Virus record (IMG/VR): IMGVR_UViG_3300005782_000013 | Coordinates: 1 to 35,493 of that record | Length of the DNA: 35,493 nucleotides | Reading direction: 5' to 3' (one strand) | Origin: a virus | Program-made: the position numbers and the translations under genes | The notes under the pieces: generated by a model | What the model saw: only the letters and a program-made list of their open reading frames with translations | Databases searched by the model: none | Told to the model about the DNA's origin: nothing | Shown here: positions 1 through 6,773 of the stretch, piece by piece | Layout of the letters: every line of letters begins with the position of its first letter | Position numbering within the stretch: the first letter of the stretch is position 1

Positions 1-511
1 CTTTTAAAGATTGCTCGTATATTGGAGTGTAATCATTAAATAATGCCCTCCCCCCCTTCTTCCTAATGCGTAATGTAGCGATCCATTCTATGGCGATATC
101 ATAATAATTGTTCGCTAAATGCTTGTACGCAGCTAATTGTAATGGCCACCATTTTTGGGCGCTAATTGATGTTTTCCAATCGATTATTCCATAACCATCC
201 CTCCCTTTTATCTCTCCAATGAAATCTGGGGTTCCGCATAATGGTAGTTTATGATTTATTATTTTTTCTTCTAGAACAAATGGGGTTGGGGCAGTTATGT
301 CCATCCATTCTATAAAACTCTTTATACATGGTGCGAATTCATCTTCATCGGGGACGTAAGTGGCTGTATGTCGGTGTCCCATTATGTTTGCACAAGTGGA
401 ATGTACATGAGAGCCAAATTCAGCCGATCCAGGAGAATACCATCTTTTATCTATATGGCTAGAGAGGATTTCTGTAACTGATGGGCACCAATTTGATTGA
501 GTATTTACCAT
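1..511 (-). CDS. PD-(D/E)XK nuclease (RecB/Cas4-like phage exonuclease), runs off base 1
   Basis: The frame opens at an ATG at 511 and stays open for 170 codons to the window edge, so it is partial here. The core of the PD-(D/E)XK fold is visible: GTPDF (acidic residue one), then about 15 residues later IIDWKTS (the D-x-K pair), then QLAAYKHLA, the QxxxY helix typical of RecB/Cas4/YqaJ-type nucleases. The likely role is a 5'-3' or ssDNA-handling exonuclease that partners the RecT-like annealase of the same strand. AAAGGA lies about 8 bases before the ATG and a perfect consensus promoter lies 52 bases further upstream. If the contig is circular, the frame continues at 35493 and ends at 35435, adding about 19 residues. 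Fold assignment is firm; exact substrate is inferred. Confidence 0.85.
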   Translation of the reverse strand, partial: MVNTQSNWCPSVTEILSSHIDKRWYSPGSAEFGSHVHSTCANIMGHRHTATYVPDEDEFAPCIKSFIEWMDITAPTPFVLEEKIINHKLPLCGTPDFIGEIKGRDGYGIIDWKTSISAQKWWPLQLAAYKHLANNYYDIAIEWIATLRIRKKGGRALFNDYTPIYEQSLK

Positions 512-562
512 ATGGTTTCCTTTAATTTTTAGTAAGTTTTTAATAATTTTTTATTTAAAAAT

Positions 563-591
563 ATTATAAAAAAATAAGAAATAAATGTCAA
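563..591 (-). promoter_or_regulatory. Perfect consensus sigma70 promoter for the leftward operon
   Basis: On the minus strand the -35 hexamer TTGACA (591-586) is followed by exactly 17 bases and then the -10 hexamer TATAAT (568-563). Both hexamers match consensus completely. Transcription would begin near 555 and run into the nuclease gene that starts at 511. No other such site was noticed before the genes of this operon, so it may drive the whole replication/recombination module as a strong, immediately recognised early promoter. Confidence 0.85.
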
Positions 592-627
592 ATGTTTTTT
601 ATAATAAGAGATGAGATTTTTCTTTCT

Positions 628-654
628 TGACGCACCCCACCAAAAGCTGCGTCA
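628..654. repeat. Inverted repeat TGACGCA ... TGCGTCA
   Basis: TGACGCA at 628-634 and its exact reverse complement TGCGTCA at 648-654 are separated by 13 bases. The centre-to-centre spacing is 20 bases, about two helical turns, which suits binding of a dimeric protein on one face. The same 7-mer recurs in the 731-778 cluster. It sits just upstream of the leftward promoter. Confidence 0.6.
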
Positions 655-730
655 GGAACAATAACGAACTATATTTTGATATGAGAATAAATATCAATTA
701 GTTACGTCTGTTTTTAGGCTAGATTTTTTC

Positions 731-778
731 TGACGCACTATGCGTTAAAATGCGTCTTTTTGTTGACGCAGTGCGTTA
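731..778. promoter_or_regulatory. Cluster of TGACGCA/TGCGTTA dyads: operator or packaging site
   Basis: Two near-perfect dyads are visible: TGACGCA-CTA-TGCGTTA (731-747) and TGACGCA-G-TGCGTTA (764-778), with a further half-site TGCGTC at 751-756. Together with the pair at 628-654 this makes seven copies of one heptamer family within about 150 bases. The right dyad lies between the -35 and -10 of the putative rightward promoter, as a repressor operator would. Because the next gene is a likely small terminase with a helix-turn-helix, the array could instead be the pac/cos recognition site. Confidence 0.65.
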
Positions 779-789
779 AATACTATAAA
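763..789 (+). promoter_or_regulatory. Probable rightward promoter for the terminase/late operon
   Basis: TTGACG (763-768) is followed after 15 bases by TATAAA (784-789). The spacing is shorter than the ideal 17, so the call is tentative. A start of transcription near 796 would leave a short leader containing GGAGAGG (804-810) before the ATG at 814. The dyad at 764-778 overlaps the -35 and the spacer, so a bound protein would block it. Confidence 0.4.
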
Positions 790-813
790 ATGTTGGGGGA
801 AATGGAGAGGTTA

Positions 814-1320
814 ATGGGTCGAGAGCCAAGTGGGAAATGTTGTATAATTAATGGTCATCCACAGCAAAGTGTGATCGAAAGGTTGATATTGGTTAATATT
901 CCCAACAGGGAAATTGCCAAAAGATATGGGTTGTCAGAATCCACCGTTCGTAGGCACAGAAATACACATATGAATGGTGATTTTTTTAGACCGCCTGTTG
1001 TGGTCGACTCTAACGATGGCCAAGTTGTCCCTAAGTTACCAGCTTTTAATGATATAGCTTCGTGGATTGAATACCTCAGGAAGAGGATTATTCGGATTCT
1101 TGATGTTACTGAGCAACAAGAGAATTATCGTGATGCATTAGGGGCAGCGAGAGAGCTTCGTGGTAATTTGGAATTGATGATAAAAGGCGCAGAACTTTTA
1201 ATGGCGTACAAGTCGTCTCATGATATAGAAAAAGTAATTGAAGTGATACTTGAAGTTTTAGCTCCTTATCAAGAGATTAAAGATAAAGTTGCTGAAGCGT
1301 TGAGAAAACATAGCCTATAA
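814..1320 (+). CDS. Putative terminase small subunit (helix-turn-helix protein)
   Basis: The product is about 168 residues. Its N-terminal part has a helix-turn-helix pattern (NREIAKRYGLSESTVRRH) preceded by KCCIINGHP, resembling the family with a Cys/His-Pro start followed by IA-x-RF/YG-x-S-x-x-x-x-RH that commonly sits directly before large-terminase genes in prophages. The remainder is helical and fits oligomerisation. I chose the ATG at 814 because GGAGAGG precedes it at good distance; a TTG at 760 would place the start inside the dyad cluster and has no ribosome site. The gene stops one base before the terL ATPase ORF, which implies coupling. Its expected role is DNA recognition and handing of DNA to TerL. 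A transcription regulator is the alternative. Confidence 0.6.
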   Translation: MGREPSGKCCIINGHPQQSVIERLILVNIPNREIAKRYGLSESTVRRHRNTHMNGDFFRPPVVVDSNDGQVVPKLPAFNDIASWIEYLRKRIIRILDVTEQQENYRDALGAARELRGNLELMIKGAELLMAYKSSHDIEKVIEVILEVLAPYQEIKDKVAEALRKHSL

Positions 1321-1321
1321 G

Positions 1322-2125
1322 ATGTTTGATAAATTACCTTCGCATAAATATTCTCGTTTATTTTCTAATCGTAATACTAATTTTCATTTAATATCGCTTG
1401 CTTTAGATCCTATTCAATTTATGGCTGATAGCTTTGGGATGGTTCCGGATACTTGGCAAGCAAATTTATTGCGTAATCAACCTGACAATACTTTGTTGCT
1501 TTGTTCTAGGCAATCAGGGAAAAGTACGGTTAGCGCGGCATTAAGCTTGTATCGCGCTACATTTTATAAGAAATCGTTGGTACTTATTATCAGTGCTTCT
1601 TTACGGCAAGCCGAAGAATTATTTAGAAAGGTTAAAAGTGGATTATCCCATGTAACTGCGTTACATCAGATTGTTCGTGAGAATCAATCTATGCTTGAGC
1701 TTTCTAATGGCAGTAGAATAATAAGTTTGCCTGGTAGGGAAGATACTGTTAGAAGCTATTCAAGTGTAGATCTATTGGTTATTGATGAGGCAGCACAAGT
1801 TTCTGATGCGTTATATGCGACTATTAGGCCTATGTTGGCTATATCTCAAGGTAAGCTTTTGGCTCTTACTACTCCCTTTGGTAAACGAGGATGGTTTTTT
1901 AAAACATGGACATTCGGTGGGCATAAATGGGTTAAGGTTAAGGTTACTGCCAATGAATGTTCTAGGATTAGCCAAGATTTTATTGATCAAGAGTTAAAGG
2001 AGGTAGGCGAATGGTGGGTTAAACAAGAGTACTATTGTGAGTTTGTTGATACCGAAAATCAATTATTTGAATTTGAATTAATTGAAGGAGCAGTAAGCAA
2101 TGAAGTTTCCGCGCTTATTTTGTAG
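1322..2125 (+). CDS. Terminase large subunit, ATPase domain only (split TerL, N-terminal half)
   Basis: The 267-residue product contains the packaging-motor ATPase: an adenine-binding DTWQ at 43-46, Walker A CSRQSGKST at 61-69, Walker B VDLLVIDEA at 149-157 and the TTP coupling motif near 183. The typical end of the ATPase region, YYCEFVDTENQLF followed by ELIEGAV, is present, but the frame then stops about a dozen residues later. There is no RNase H-like nuclease domain in this ORF; a matching one starts at 4688. Complete TerL proteins are usually 400-600 residues. The last 26 bases overlap the start of the next gene, and the GAAGGAG that serves that gene lies within this coding sequence. 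This protein would power DNA translocation together with the separate nuclease. Confidence 0.9.
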   Translation: MFDKLPSHKYSRLFSNRNTNFHLISLALDPIQFMADSFGMVPDTWQANLLRNQPDNTLLLCSRQSGKSTVSAALSLYRATFYKKSLVLIISASLRQAEELFRKVKSGLSHVTALHQIVRENQSMLELSNGSRIISLPGREDTVRSYSSVDLLVIDEAAQVSDALYATIRPMLAISQGKLLALTTPFGKRGWFFKTWTFGGHKWVKVKVTANECSRISQDFIDQELKEVGEWWVKQEYYCEFVDTENQLFEFELIEGAVSNEVSALIL

Positions 2126-2753
2126 CTTAATGGCGGCTGTATTTTGTCTCACTATGGCCTTTAGCGTTATGGCTGGTGGAGAGCCTAAAGAATCCGGCTT
2201 GCAAAGCAATGAAGATTCTAATCAGCATAGTCATACTCATGGGACAATAACTCTTTATAAGGGGCCTCATTGGAAACAGACTTATCCCAATGATCCTGAT
2301 CCAGACAATCCTTTAGTAAATCCTGACATTGATTATGAACGAGGTACTTATAGAGATGGTCGTCCTTTTGCTCCTGAGCAAGACACGTTTTTGTTTGGGC
2401 TAAATGCTAACACAAGCCTCAACCCCCTAGCAGGGGTTGGGGTAAGTCAGAATGAATGTAGGGTAACTACTTGTGATCCTTCCCCTGTTTCAGCTGAATT
2501 CGATCAGGTACAACATAAAAGGGCACAAAGACGTGATATGAGTTCAGACAATCCAGAGAGGGATGTTAAAGCAAGTTGTTCTATGGAGCAACCGCCTGAT
2601 CCAGAAGAGTTTAATGATATGGGGAACAAATTGGGTGATATTGCTCACATATTTTTTGGTTGTAAGACAAATACTAAGGAATCAATTATGCGAATGGAAA
2701 TTCCTGGAGATCCATTGGATCAATATCTTAATTTTGTTAAAAGAATAGAATAG
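2100..2753 (+). CDS. Secreted protein of unknown function, first gene of the terL insert
   Basis: The 217-residue product starts with a clear Sec signal peptide: a basic start, a hydrophobic stretch to about residue 24 and a plausible cleavage after VMA at 25. The mature part is hydrophilic, begins near a His cluster (HSHTH) that could bind metal, is rich in Asp/Pro (NDPDPDNP) and carries several Cys (ECRVTTC, SCSM, GCKT), which suggests a disulphide-bonded periplasmic or virion-exposed protein. I do not recognise the family. The start has GAAGGAG nine bases upstream and overlaps terL-ATPase by 26 bases, so it is translated from the same message. Lysis, envelope modification or exclusion of other phages are possible roles; none is shown. 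Confidence 0.75.
   Translation: MKFPRLFCSLMAAVFCLTMAFSVMAGGEPKESGLQSNEDSNQHSHTHGTITLYKGPHWKQTYPNDPDPDNPLVNPDIDYERGTYRDGRPFAPEQDTFLFGLNANTSLNPLAGVGVSQNECRVTTCDPSPVSAEFDQVQHKRAQRRDMSSDNPERDVKASCSMEQPPDPEEFNDMGNKLGDIAHIFFGCKTNTKESIMRMEIPGDPLDQYLNFVKRIE
2420..2439. repeat. GC-rich stem-loop inside the secreted-protein gene
   Basis: CAACCCC at 2420-2426 pairs perfectly with GGGGTTG at 2433-2439 across a six-base loop. Such a GC-rich hairpin is unusual for this AT-rich sequence. It lies in frame within the coding region, so it may be a palindromic insertion or an mRNA structure; it lacks the T-run of a terminator. Confidence 0.5.
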
Positions 2754-2782
2754 AGGGGATTAATAATTAAAGGGGATGTTCC

Positions 2783-3958
2783 ATGGATTTTAAAAAGCAG
2801 GTGGTTGTTTTTTTATCGGTATTAATAGTAATAGTTTTTTTTGCAACTAATGTTTTTGCAAATTGTGGTTATTGTGGAGTTGGGAAAGAAAAAATAGTTT
2901 TAAAAGAAGATTCAACGTCAGAAGAGGAAGATGAGGGCGAAAGTTCTGATGATTTTGAAAGTGCTTATCAGCAGCATGTTCATGATAAGCAAACTTATGA
3001 ACGAATGTACCGAAATGAATTGGAAAGAATCTCTCGTAGTTATCCAAATAATGATCCAACGAAAGATAGAGAACAAGCAAAAGGGTACGTAGATGATTTT
3101 CTCAAACCCGCAATGAACGATAATTTTAAGGAGAAAGATCGTAAATTTGAGCAAGAGAATATAATAAAATCAGAAGTAGATAAAATGTACTCTAATATAA
3201 ATAAGGAATGCGAAAAAGGGAAAAAACCTAGTGCTTCGGATGAGGAGCTTAAAAAACTCGTTGAAGAAAGCAATATTGAATATGACAAAAGGGTAGCTGA
3301 AAAAAATCCTGAATTTAATAAAACGGTTGCTGAAAGAAATATTGAATTTAATAAAAGGATGGCAGCTGAAACTAAAAAATTAAAAGCAGATGATGTAGGA
3401 AGCGATATAAAACAAGGTCCGGGTAGGGTGGATAAAGAGCTTAAGGTAGTTGAAGAGCCAAAAGACATTGTAGAAAAAATAGTTATAAAAGATGTTACAA
3501 AAAACATAGCAAATGGTGAAGACAGTGGTAATGAGGCGGATGTCAGCGGTAGTGGTAGTGATAGTGAAGGGGAGATTGACAATGGTGGGAACCTAGGCGA
3601 TGTTAATGAAAGCAGCGATCACGAAGGTCACGATATGGCTGAATCCGATACAAGCTTTAACGGAACAAGTGGGGAGATAACTGGAGAGGAAGTAAGTGGA
3701 GAAGAGTCTAATGGGTTTAATGATCAAAATATAACCAATGAATTGGTTAATGATTCGTCCGAACAGCTGTCCAGTGGAGTAAATGATCAGTCAACAGAAG
3801 AGTTGTCTGACCAGGAAACAATAACAATAGAAGAAATGAATGCGCAACAAAAACCAATGCAGGATTTATCTAATATGATGTATCATAATCAACGCGATAG
3901 AGATTTCCACAGAATGTTTGTTTTTATCCCCATGATTAGAAGATGGCTTGGGAAGTAA
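2783..3958 (+). CDS. Large acidic secreted or membrane-tethered protein with 11-residue repeats
   Basis: The 391-residue product has a signal peptide or N-terminal anchor (hydrophobic residues 6-23, possible cleavage after VFA at 26) followed by NCGYCG. The rest is highly charged. Residues 40-60 are strongly acidic. Residues 164-196 contain three tandem 11-residue units (starting NIEYDKRVAEK, NPEFNKTVAER, NIEFNKRMAAE), a spacing typical of right-handed coiled coils. Residues of about 245-350 are Ser/Gly/Asp/Glu-rich and probably disordered. The C-terminus turns basic and hydrophobic (FVFIPMIRRWLGK). It starts with an AGGGGA site 7 bases upstream. The shape suggests an elongated periplasmic protein spanning some distance, as a spanin or scaffold would, but no family is recognised. 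Confidence 0.75.
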   Translation: MDFKKQVVVFLSVLIVIVFFATNVFANCGYCGVGKEKIVLKEDSTSEEEDEGESSDDFESAYQQHVHDKQTYERMYRNELERISRSYPNNDPTKDREQAKGYVDDFLKPAMNDNFKEKDRKFEQENIIKSEVDKMYSNINKECEKGKKPSASDEELKKLVEESNIEYDKRVAEKNPEFNKTVAERNIEFNKRMAAETKKLKADDVGSDIKQGPGRVDKELKVVEEPKDIVEKIVIKDVTKNIANGEDSGNEADVSGSGSDSEGEIDNGGNLGDVNESSDHEGHDMAESDTSFNGTSGEITGEEVSGEESNGFNDQNITNELVNDSSEQLSSGVNDQSTEELSDQETITIEEMNAQQKPMQDLSNMMYHNQRDRDFHRMFVFIPMIRRWLGK

Positions 3959-3961
3959 TGT

Positions 3962-3969
3962 GGGGGGGG
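3962..3969 (+). repeat. G8 homopolymer before the start of a membrane-protein gene
   Basis: Eight consecutive G residues lie 11 bases upstream of the ATG at 3981 and provide its apparent Shine-Dalgarno sequence. A change in tract length would change ribosome-site spacing. A similar G7 tract (4191-4197) precedes the next start at 4207. Confidence 0.7.
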
Positions 3970-3980
3970 AAATATTAATA

Positions 3981-4217
3981 ATGGCTTATTCTAAACGGGT
4001 GATAGGATTATTTTTAATTATATTATTTTTATTGTTTTCTTATTGTCCGTTTGTTTATGCTAAAGCGGTTAATTTATTGCCGCATAGGGCATACCATGTC
4101 GCCAATGTCTATAGTTGTCCGGTTTATTTTGAGTGGCAATACCAATACCATAGCACCTTAAAGCACCTACGTTGGTATACTGCTGCAGTTGGGGGGGTGC
4201 TAACAATTGTTTTTTAA
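3981..4217 (+). CDS. Small exported/membrane protein in the terL insert
   Basis: I place the start at the ATG at 3981, which follows the G8 tract; a TTG at 3948 would overlap the previous gene and put 11 residues before the signal. The 78-residue product has a textbook signal sequence (SKR then about 15 hydrophobic residues, possible cleavage after VYA at 27), a short region rich in Tyr/His, and a hydrophobic C-terminus (AAVGGVLTIVF) that could be membrane-inserted. It overlaps the next gene by 11 bases. No family is recognised. A holin- or spanin-like accessory is conceivable from size and topology only. Confidence 0.65.
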   Translation: MAYSKRVIGLFLIILFLLFSYCPFVYAKAVNLLPHRAYHVANVYSCPVYFEWQYQYHSTLKHLRWYTAAVGGVLTIVF

Positions 4218-4683
4218 ATGGAGAGTTATTATATTCTTATTGCTTTTTAGTTTTAATTTAATTGGTTTTAATGCGCATGCTCGTTTTGATGAAATTATAA
4301 TTGATGAACCTGCACCCCCAGAGGAGATTCCGTTAATAGATCCCATTGAATTTGACCATATTGTAAGAGATGATAATAATCGTATAGACCAAGGTGTTGG
4401 TGTTAACGAATTCGTATGCCCATGCATAATTTCTACAGGTATAAGTTTCAGCAGTGCGGCTATAATGGGGTCTTTTTTCCTAGCATATTATTTAAAGGCT
4501 AACGGGTATGGGATAACCGAGGATGAATCAGCATATTATACTAAAAAAATTATTGATAAAATTGATAAAATTGACGAGAAAGTTAATTCTTTTTTTGATC
4601 AATATAAGGGTGATGCTAAGCCAAGCACAGATGTTATGTTAGATAAAGATTCATTAGACGACCCCAAATTTTTATTGCCATAA
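4207..4683 (+). CDS. Exported membrane protein with coiled-coil tail
   Basis: The only available start is the TTG at 4207, preceded by the G7 tract at 4191-4197. The 158-residue product has a signal peptide (cleavage likely after AHA at 25), a Pro/acidic stretch (DEPAPPEEIPLIDP), a CPC motif at 71-73, a transmembrane helix at about 73-96 and a helical segment at 105-132 with heptad-like IDKIDKIDEKV. This topology would place an acidic N-terminal domain outside the inner membrane and a coiled coil on the other side. It ends four bases before the terL nuclease ORF, which lacks its own ribosome site, so termination here may be needed for nuclease translation. Confidence 0.65.
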   Translation: MFFKWRVIIFLLLFSFNLIGFNAHARFDEIIIDEPAPPEEIPLIDPIEFDHIVRDDNNRIDQGVGVNEFVCPCIISTGISFSSAAIMGSFFLAYYLKANGYGITEDESAYYTKKIIDKIDKIDEKVNSFFDQYKGDAKPSTDVMLDKDSLDDPKFLLP

Positions 4684-4687
4684 TATT

Positions 4688-5290
4688 ATGTATCAATACT
4701 TATTAGGATTAGATCTTGGCCAACAAAATGACTATTCTGTGCTATCTATTTTAGAAATAAACAAAGACAATTTAACACAACAAGTTCAATATTCGTTAGT
4801 ATATTTAAAGCGGTACGCTTTAAAAACTTCGTATATGACAATAGCCGATAGTGTAAAAATCATAATTAATTCTAATAAAATTTTAGATAAATATGCTTTG
4901 ATTATTGATCAAACAGGGGTTGGACGTCCTGTGAAGGATGTTTTCCAAGATAATAATATGGCTCCGTTTGGCATTACTATTACCGGGGGGAACAATACTA
5001 ACTGGGAAAATCGAAGGGAGGTTAAAGTCCCTAAGCGGGACATTGTTTCTTCATTGCAAGTCGTATTTCAGAATAAACGTATAAAAATTGCCAGTAATTT
5101 ACCAGATATAGATTTAATCAAAAAAGAATTACTTTATTTTAGATCAAAGATATCTAGCTCTGGGCATGATAGCTATTCAGCTATTTCTAGCATGCATGAT
5201 GATATTGTTATCAGTATTGGATTAGCCATTTGGTATGGGGAATATTTATTTAGCAGAAGAAAAAGTATTAGAATTATTGGAGGAAATTGA
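4688..5290 (+). CDS. Terminase large subunit, nuclease domain only (split TerL, C-terminal half)
   Basis: The 200-residue product begins almost exactly at the RNase H-like nuclease fold of TerL: LGLDLGQQNDYSVL carries the first catalytic Asp, ALIIDQTGVGRPVKDVF the second, and HDDIVISIGLAIW near the end the third. In one-piece terminases this fold follows the ATPase domain after a short linker. Here the ATPase half ends at 2125, with four unrelated genes between. No good Shine-Dalgarno precedes the ATG, and the upstream stop is four bases away, so translational reinitiation is likely. It should cut the concatemer at initiation and termination of packaging, presumably by binding the ATPase protein in trans. 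Confidence 0.9.
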   Translation: MYQYLLGLDLGQQNDYSVLSILEINKDNLTQQVQYSLVYLKRYALKTSYMTIADSVKIIINSNKILDKYALIIDQTGVGRPVKDVFQDNNMAPFGITITGGNNTNWENRREVKVPKRDIVSSLQVVFQNKRIKIASNLPDIDLIKKELLYFRSKISSSGHDSYSAISSMHDDIVISIGLAIWYGEYLFSRRKSIRIIGGN

Positions 5291-5336
5291 ATATAATATA
5301 ACATATTATTGTTTAAATTAGAAACCAAAGGTTAAG

Positions 5337-6773
5337 ATGACTAGAAATATATCAAAAAAAACAAGGAAACTTCATGCTGTTTCTCTTGAACGTAATGATG
5401 AAAAAGAGTTATCCTCAGTGTTTATTTCTGGGAATAAATTGTTAAAAGAGCTTATGTCTTCTAGGTCTTTTAATACATCGCATTATCCTAGTACAACCGA
5501 TTCAGCTTTAAATTACCCTACCAGCCTAGACTATTACGATTATCTATATAAATATACTCGGCAAGATATAGCCCAAAGGATTATTCAAGCGCCAGTAGGG
5601 GCTACGTGGAGGTATACTCCTAACGTTTTTGAATCTGATGAAGGAGAAACTTCATTTGAATTAGCATATGCTAAGTTAGTAGATCAGCTAGATTTATATA
5701 ATTGTCTAAAACGATTAGATTTATTGGCTGGGTTAGGTAGATATTCAATTTTATACCTAGGCTTTGATGATTCTGAGAATTTAGCTACTCCTCCTAAACG
5801 AGGGTCTAAATTATTATATTTATCTCCTATCCCTGAACCTAGAGCACAAATAAGTACTTGGGATACTTCAATTAGATCAAGTGGATACGGCCATCCATTA
5901 ATGTATAGCGTGCAAATTGCATCATTAATTACTGGGGAAACCATTGGTTCTCGAGCGATTCATTGGTCTAGGATTATTCATGTTGCCGAAAATACATTAG
6001 ACAATGAGTTTTATGGGTTGCCTAGATTAGAATGTGTTTACAATAGGTTGTTGGGCTTAGAAAAATTGGCTGGTGGTTCTCCAGAAATGTATTGGCGTGG
6101 AGCTAGACCAGGCTATACCGCTCAAGCCGCTGAAAATACTATTTTGACAGATTCTCAATTAGAGGGGTTAAAGGGACAATTATCTGATTTTGTTAATAAT
6201 TTACAAAGATGGTTATATGTGGAGGGGTTAAATATCCAATCATTAGCTCCCCAAGTTGTTTCCCCTACGGATCATGTTGATGTTCAATTACAATTAATCA
6301 GTGCTGCTACTAGAATCCCTATAAGAATCTTAATTGGATCAGAAAGGGGTGAATTGGCTTCAAGCCAAGATGAACGAGCATGGCTCTCTTTTATAGAGGA
6401 GAGAAGACAAGAAGTTGCCGATAGAATAATTTTAAGGCCATTGATTAATAGGTTGATTGGGTTTGATGTTTTGCCACAGCCAGATAATTCTTTTTATATT
6501 GAATGGGAGCCATTATTAGTTCTTTCAGATAAAGAAAAAGCTGAAATAGGTAAAATTCATACTGAAACTTTATCAAAGTATTTAGAAACGGTAGGAGGCA
6601 CTGAATTAATTCCACCTGAGTTATTTTTAAGTAGAGAGTTGGGGATGTCTACTGCGGAGATTGAGCTTGCTAAAAATATTGTAGAAGATTTAGTTAAAAC
6701 AGATGAAATAGAAGAAGATCAAAAAGAAGAAGAAATAGAAGAAAAGGGAGAGATAGATGAAAGTATTGAGTGA
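5337..6773 (+). CDS. Portal protein (DUF1073 type)
   Basis: The 478-residue product matches the DUF1073 portal family in length and landmarks: an N-terminal stretch with YDYLYKYTRQDIAQRII, then GRYSILYLGF, SRIIHVAENTLDNEFYGLPRLE, the GGSPEMYWRGARPGY segment, and RILIGSERGELASSQDERAW late in the protein. The C-terminus is very acidic (many Glu/Lys), probably flexible. The portal forms the dodecameric ring at the packaging vertex, binds terminase and seeds head assembly. AAAGG precedes the ATG. The gene overlaps thyX by 17 bases. Its position directly after the terL nuclease half follows normal phage order, showing that the terL insert does not disturb the rest of the module. Confidence 0.9.
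   Translation: MTRNISKKTRKLHAVSLERNDEKELSSVFISGNKLLKELMSSRSFNTSHYPSTTDSALNYPTSLDYYDYLYKYTRQDIAQRIIQAPVGATWRYTPNVFESDEGETSFELAYAKLVDQLDLYNCLKRLDLLAGLGRYSILYLGFDDSENLATPPKRGSKLLYLSPIPEPRAQISTWDTSIRSSGYGHPLMYSVQIASLITGETIGSRAIHWSRIIHVAENTLDNEFYGLPRLECVYNRLLGLEKLAGGSPEMYWRGARPGYTAQAAENTILTDSQLEGLKGQLSDFVNNLQRWLYVEGLNIQSLAPQVVSPTDHVDVQLQLISAATRIPIRILIGSERGELASSQDERAWLSFIEERRQEVADRIILRPLINRLIGFDVLPQPDNSFYIEWEPLLVLSDKEKAEIGKIHTETLSKYLETVGGTELIPPELFLSRELGMSTAEIELAKNIVEDLVKTDEIEEDQKEEEIEEKGEIDESIE

Larger units (their letters stand above)
512..813. promoter_or_regulatory. Divergent control region between the two operons
   Basis: This is the only stretch of about 300 bases without a convincing gene. 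It is very AT-rich. It separates the leftward replication operon from the rightward late operon and holds a consensus leftward promoter, a set of TGACGCA-type half-sites and a weaker rightward promoter. A frame open from a TTG at 760 overlaps its right end, but the better start for that gene is the ATG at 814. By position it could also carry the pac or cos packaging site next to terS, or a replication origin; the sequence alone does not decide. Confidence 0.75.

Noticed and set aside
760-813. TTG start at 760 for the terS candidate
   Set aside because: It lies inside the dyad cluster and promoter region, has no Shine-Dalgarno and adds residues unlike the family; the ATG at 814 has GGAGAGG.
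814-1320. CI/Cro-type lysogeny repressor
   Set aside because: The HTH protein directly precedes terL and has the Cys/His-Pro plus RH-type layout of TerS candidates; no integrase or other lysogeny gene is present.
3040-3582. 180-codon open frame on the minus strand opposite the acidic secreted protein
   Set aside because: It is the antisense of a Lys/Glu/Ser-rich gene, giving a Ser/Leu/Phe-rich low-complexity product with no ribosome site; gene direction and spacing favour the plus-strand gene.
2126-4687. Group I/II intron or intein explaining the split terminase
   Set aside because: The interval is filled with four coding frames with signal peptides; no homing endonuclease, reverse transcriptase or intein splice motifs were seen, and the nuclease half starts with its own ATG at the domain boundary. 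An RNA test would still be needed.
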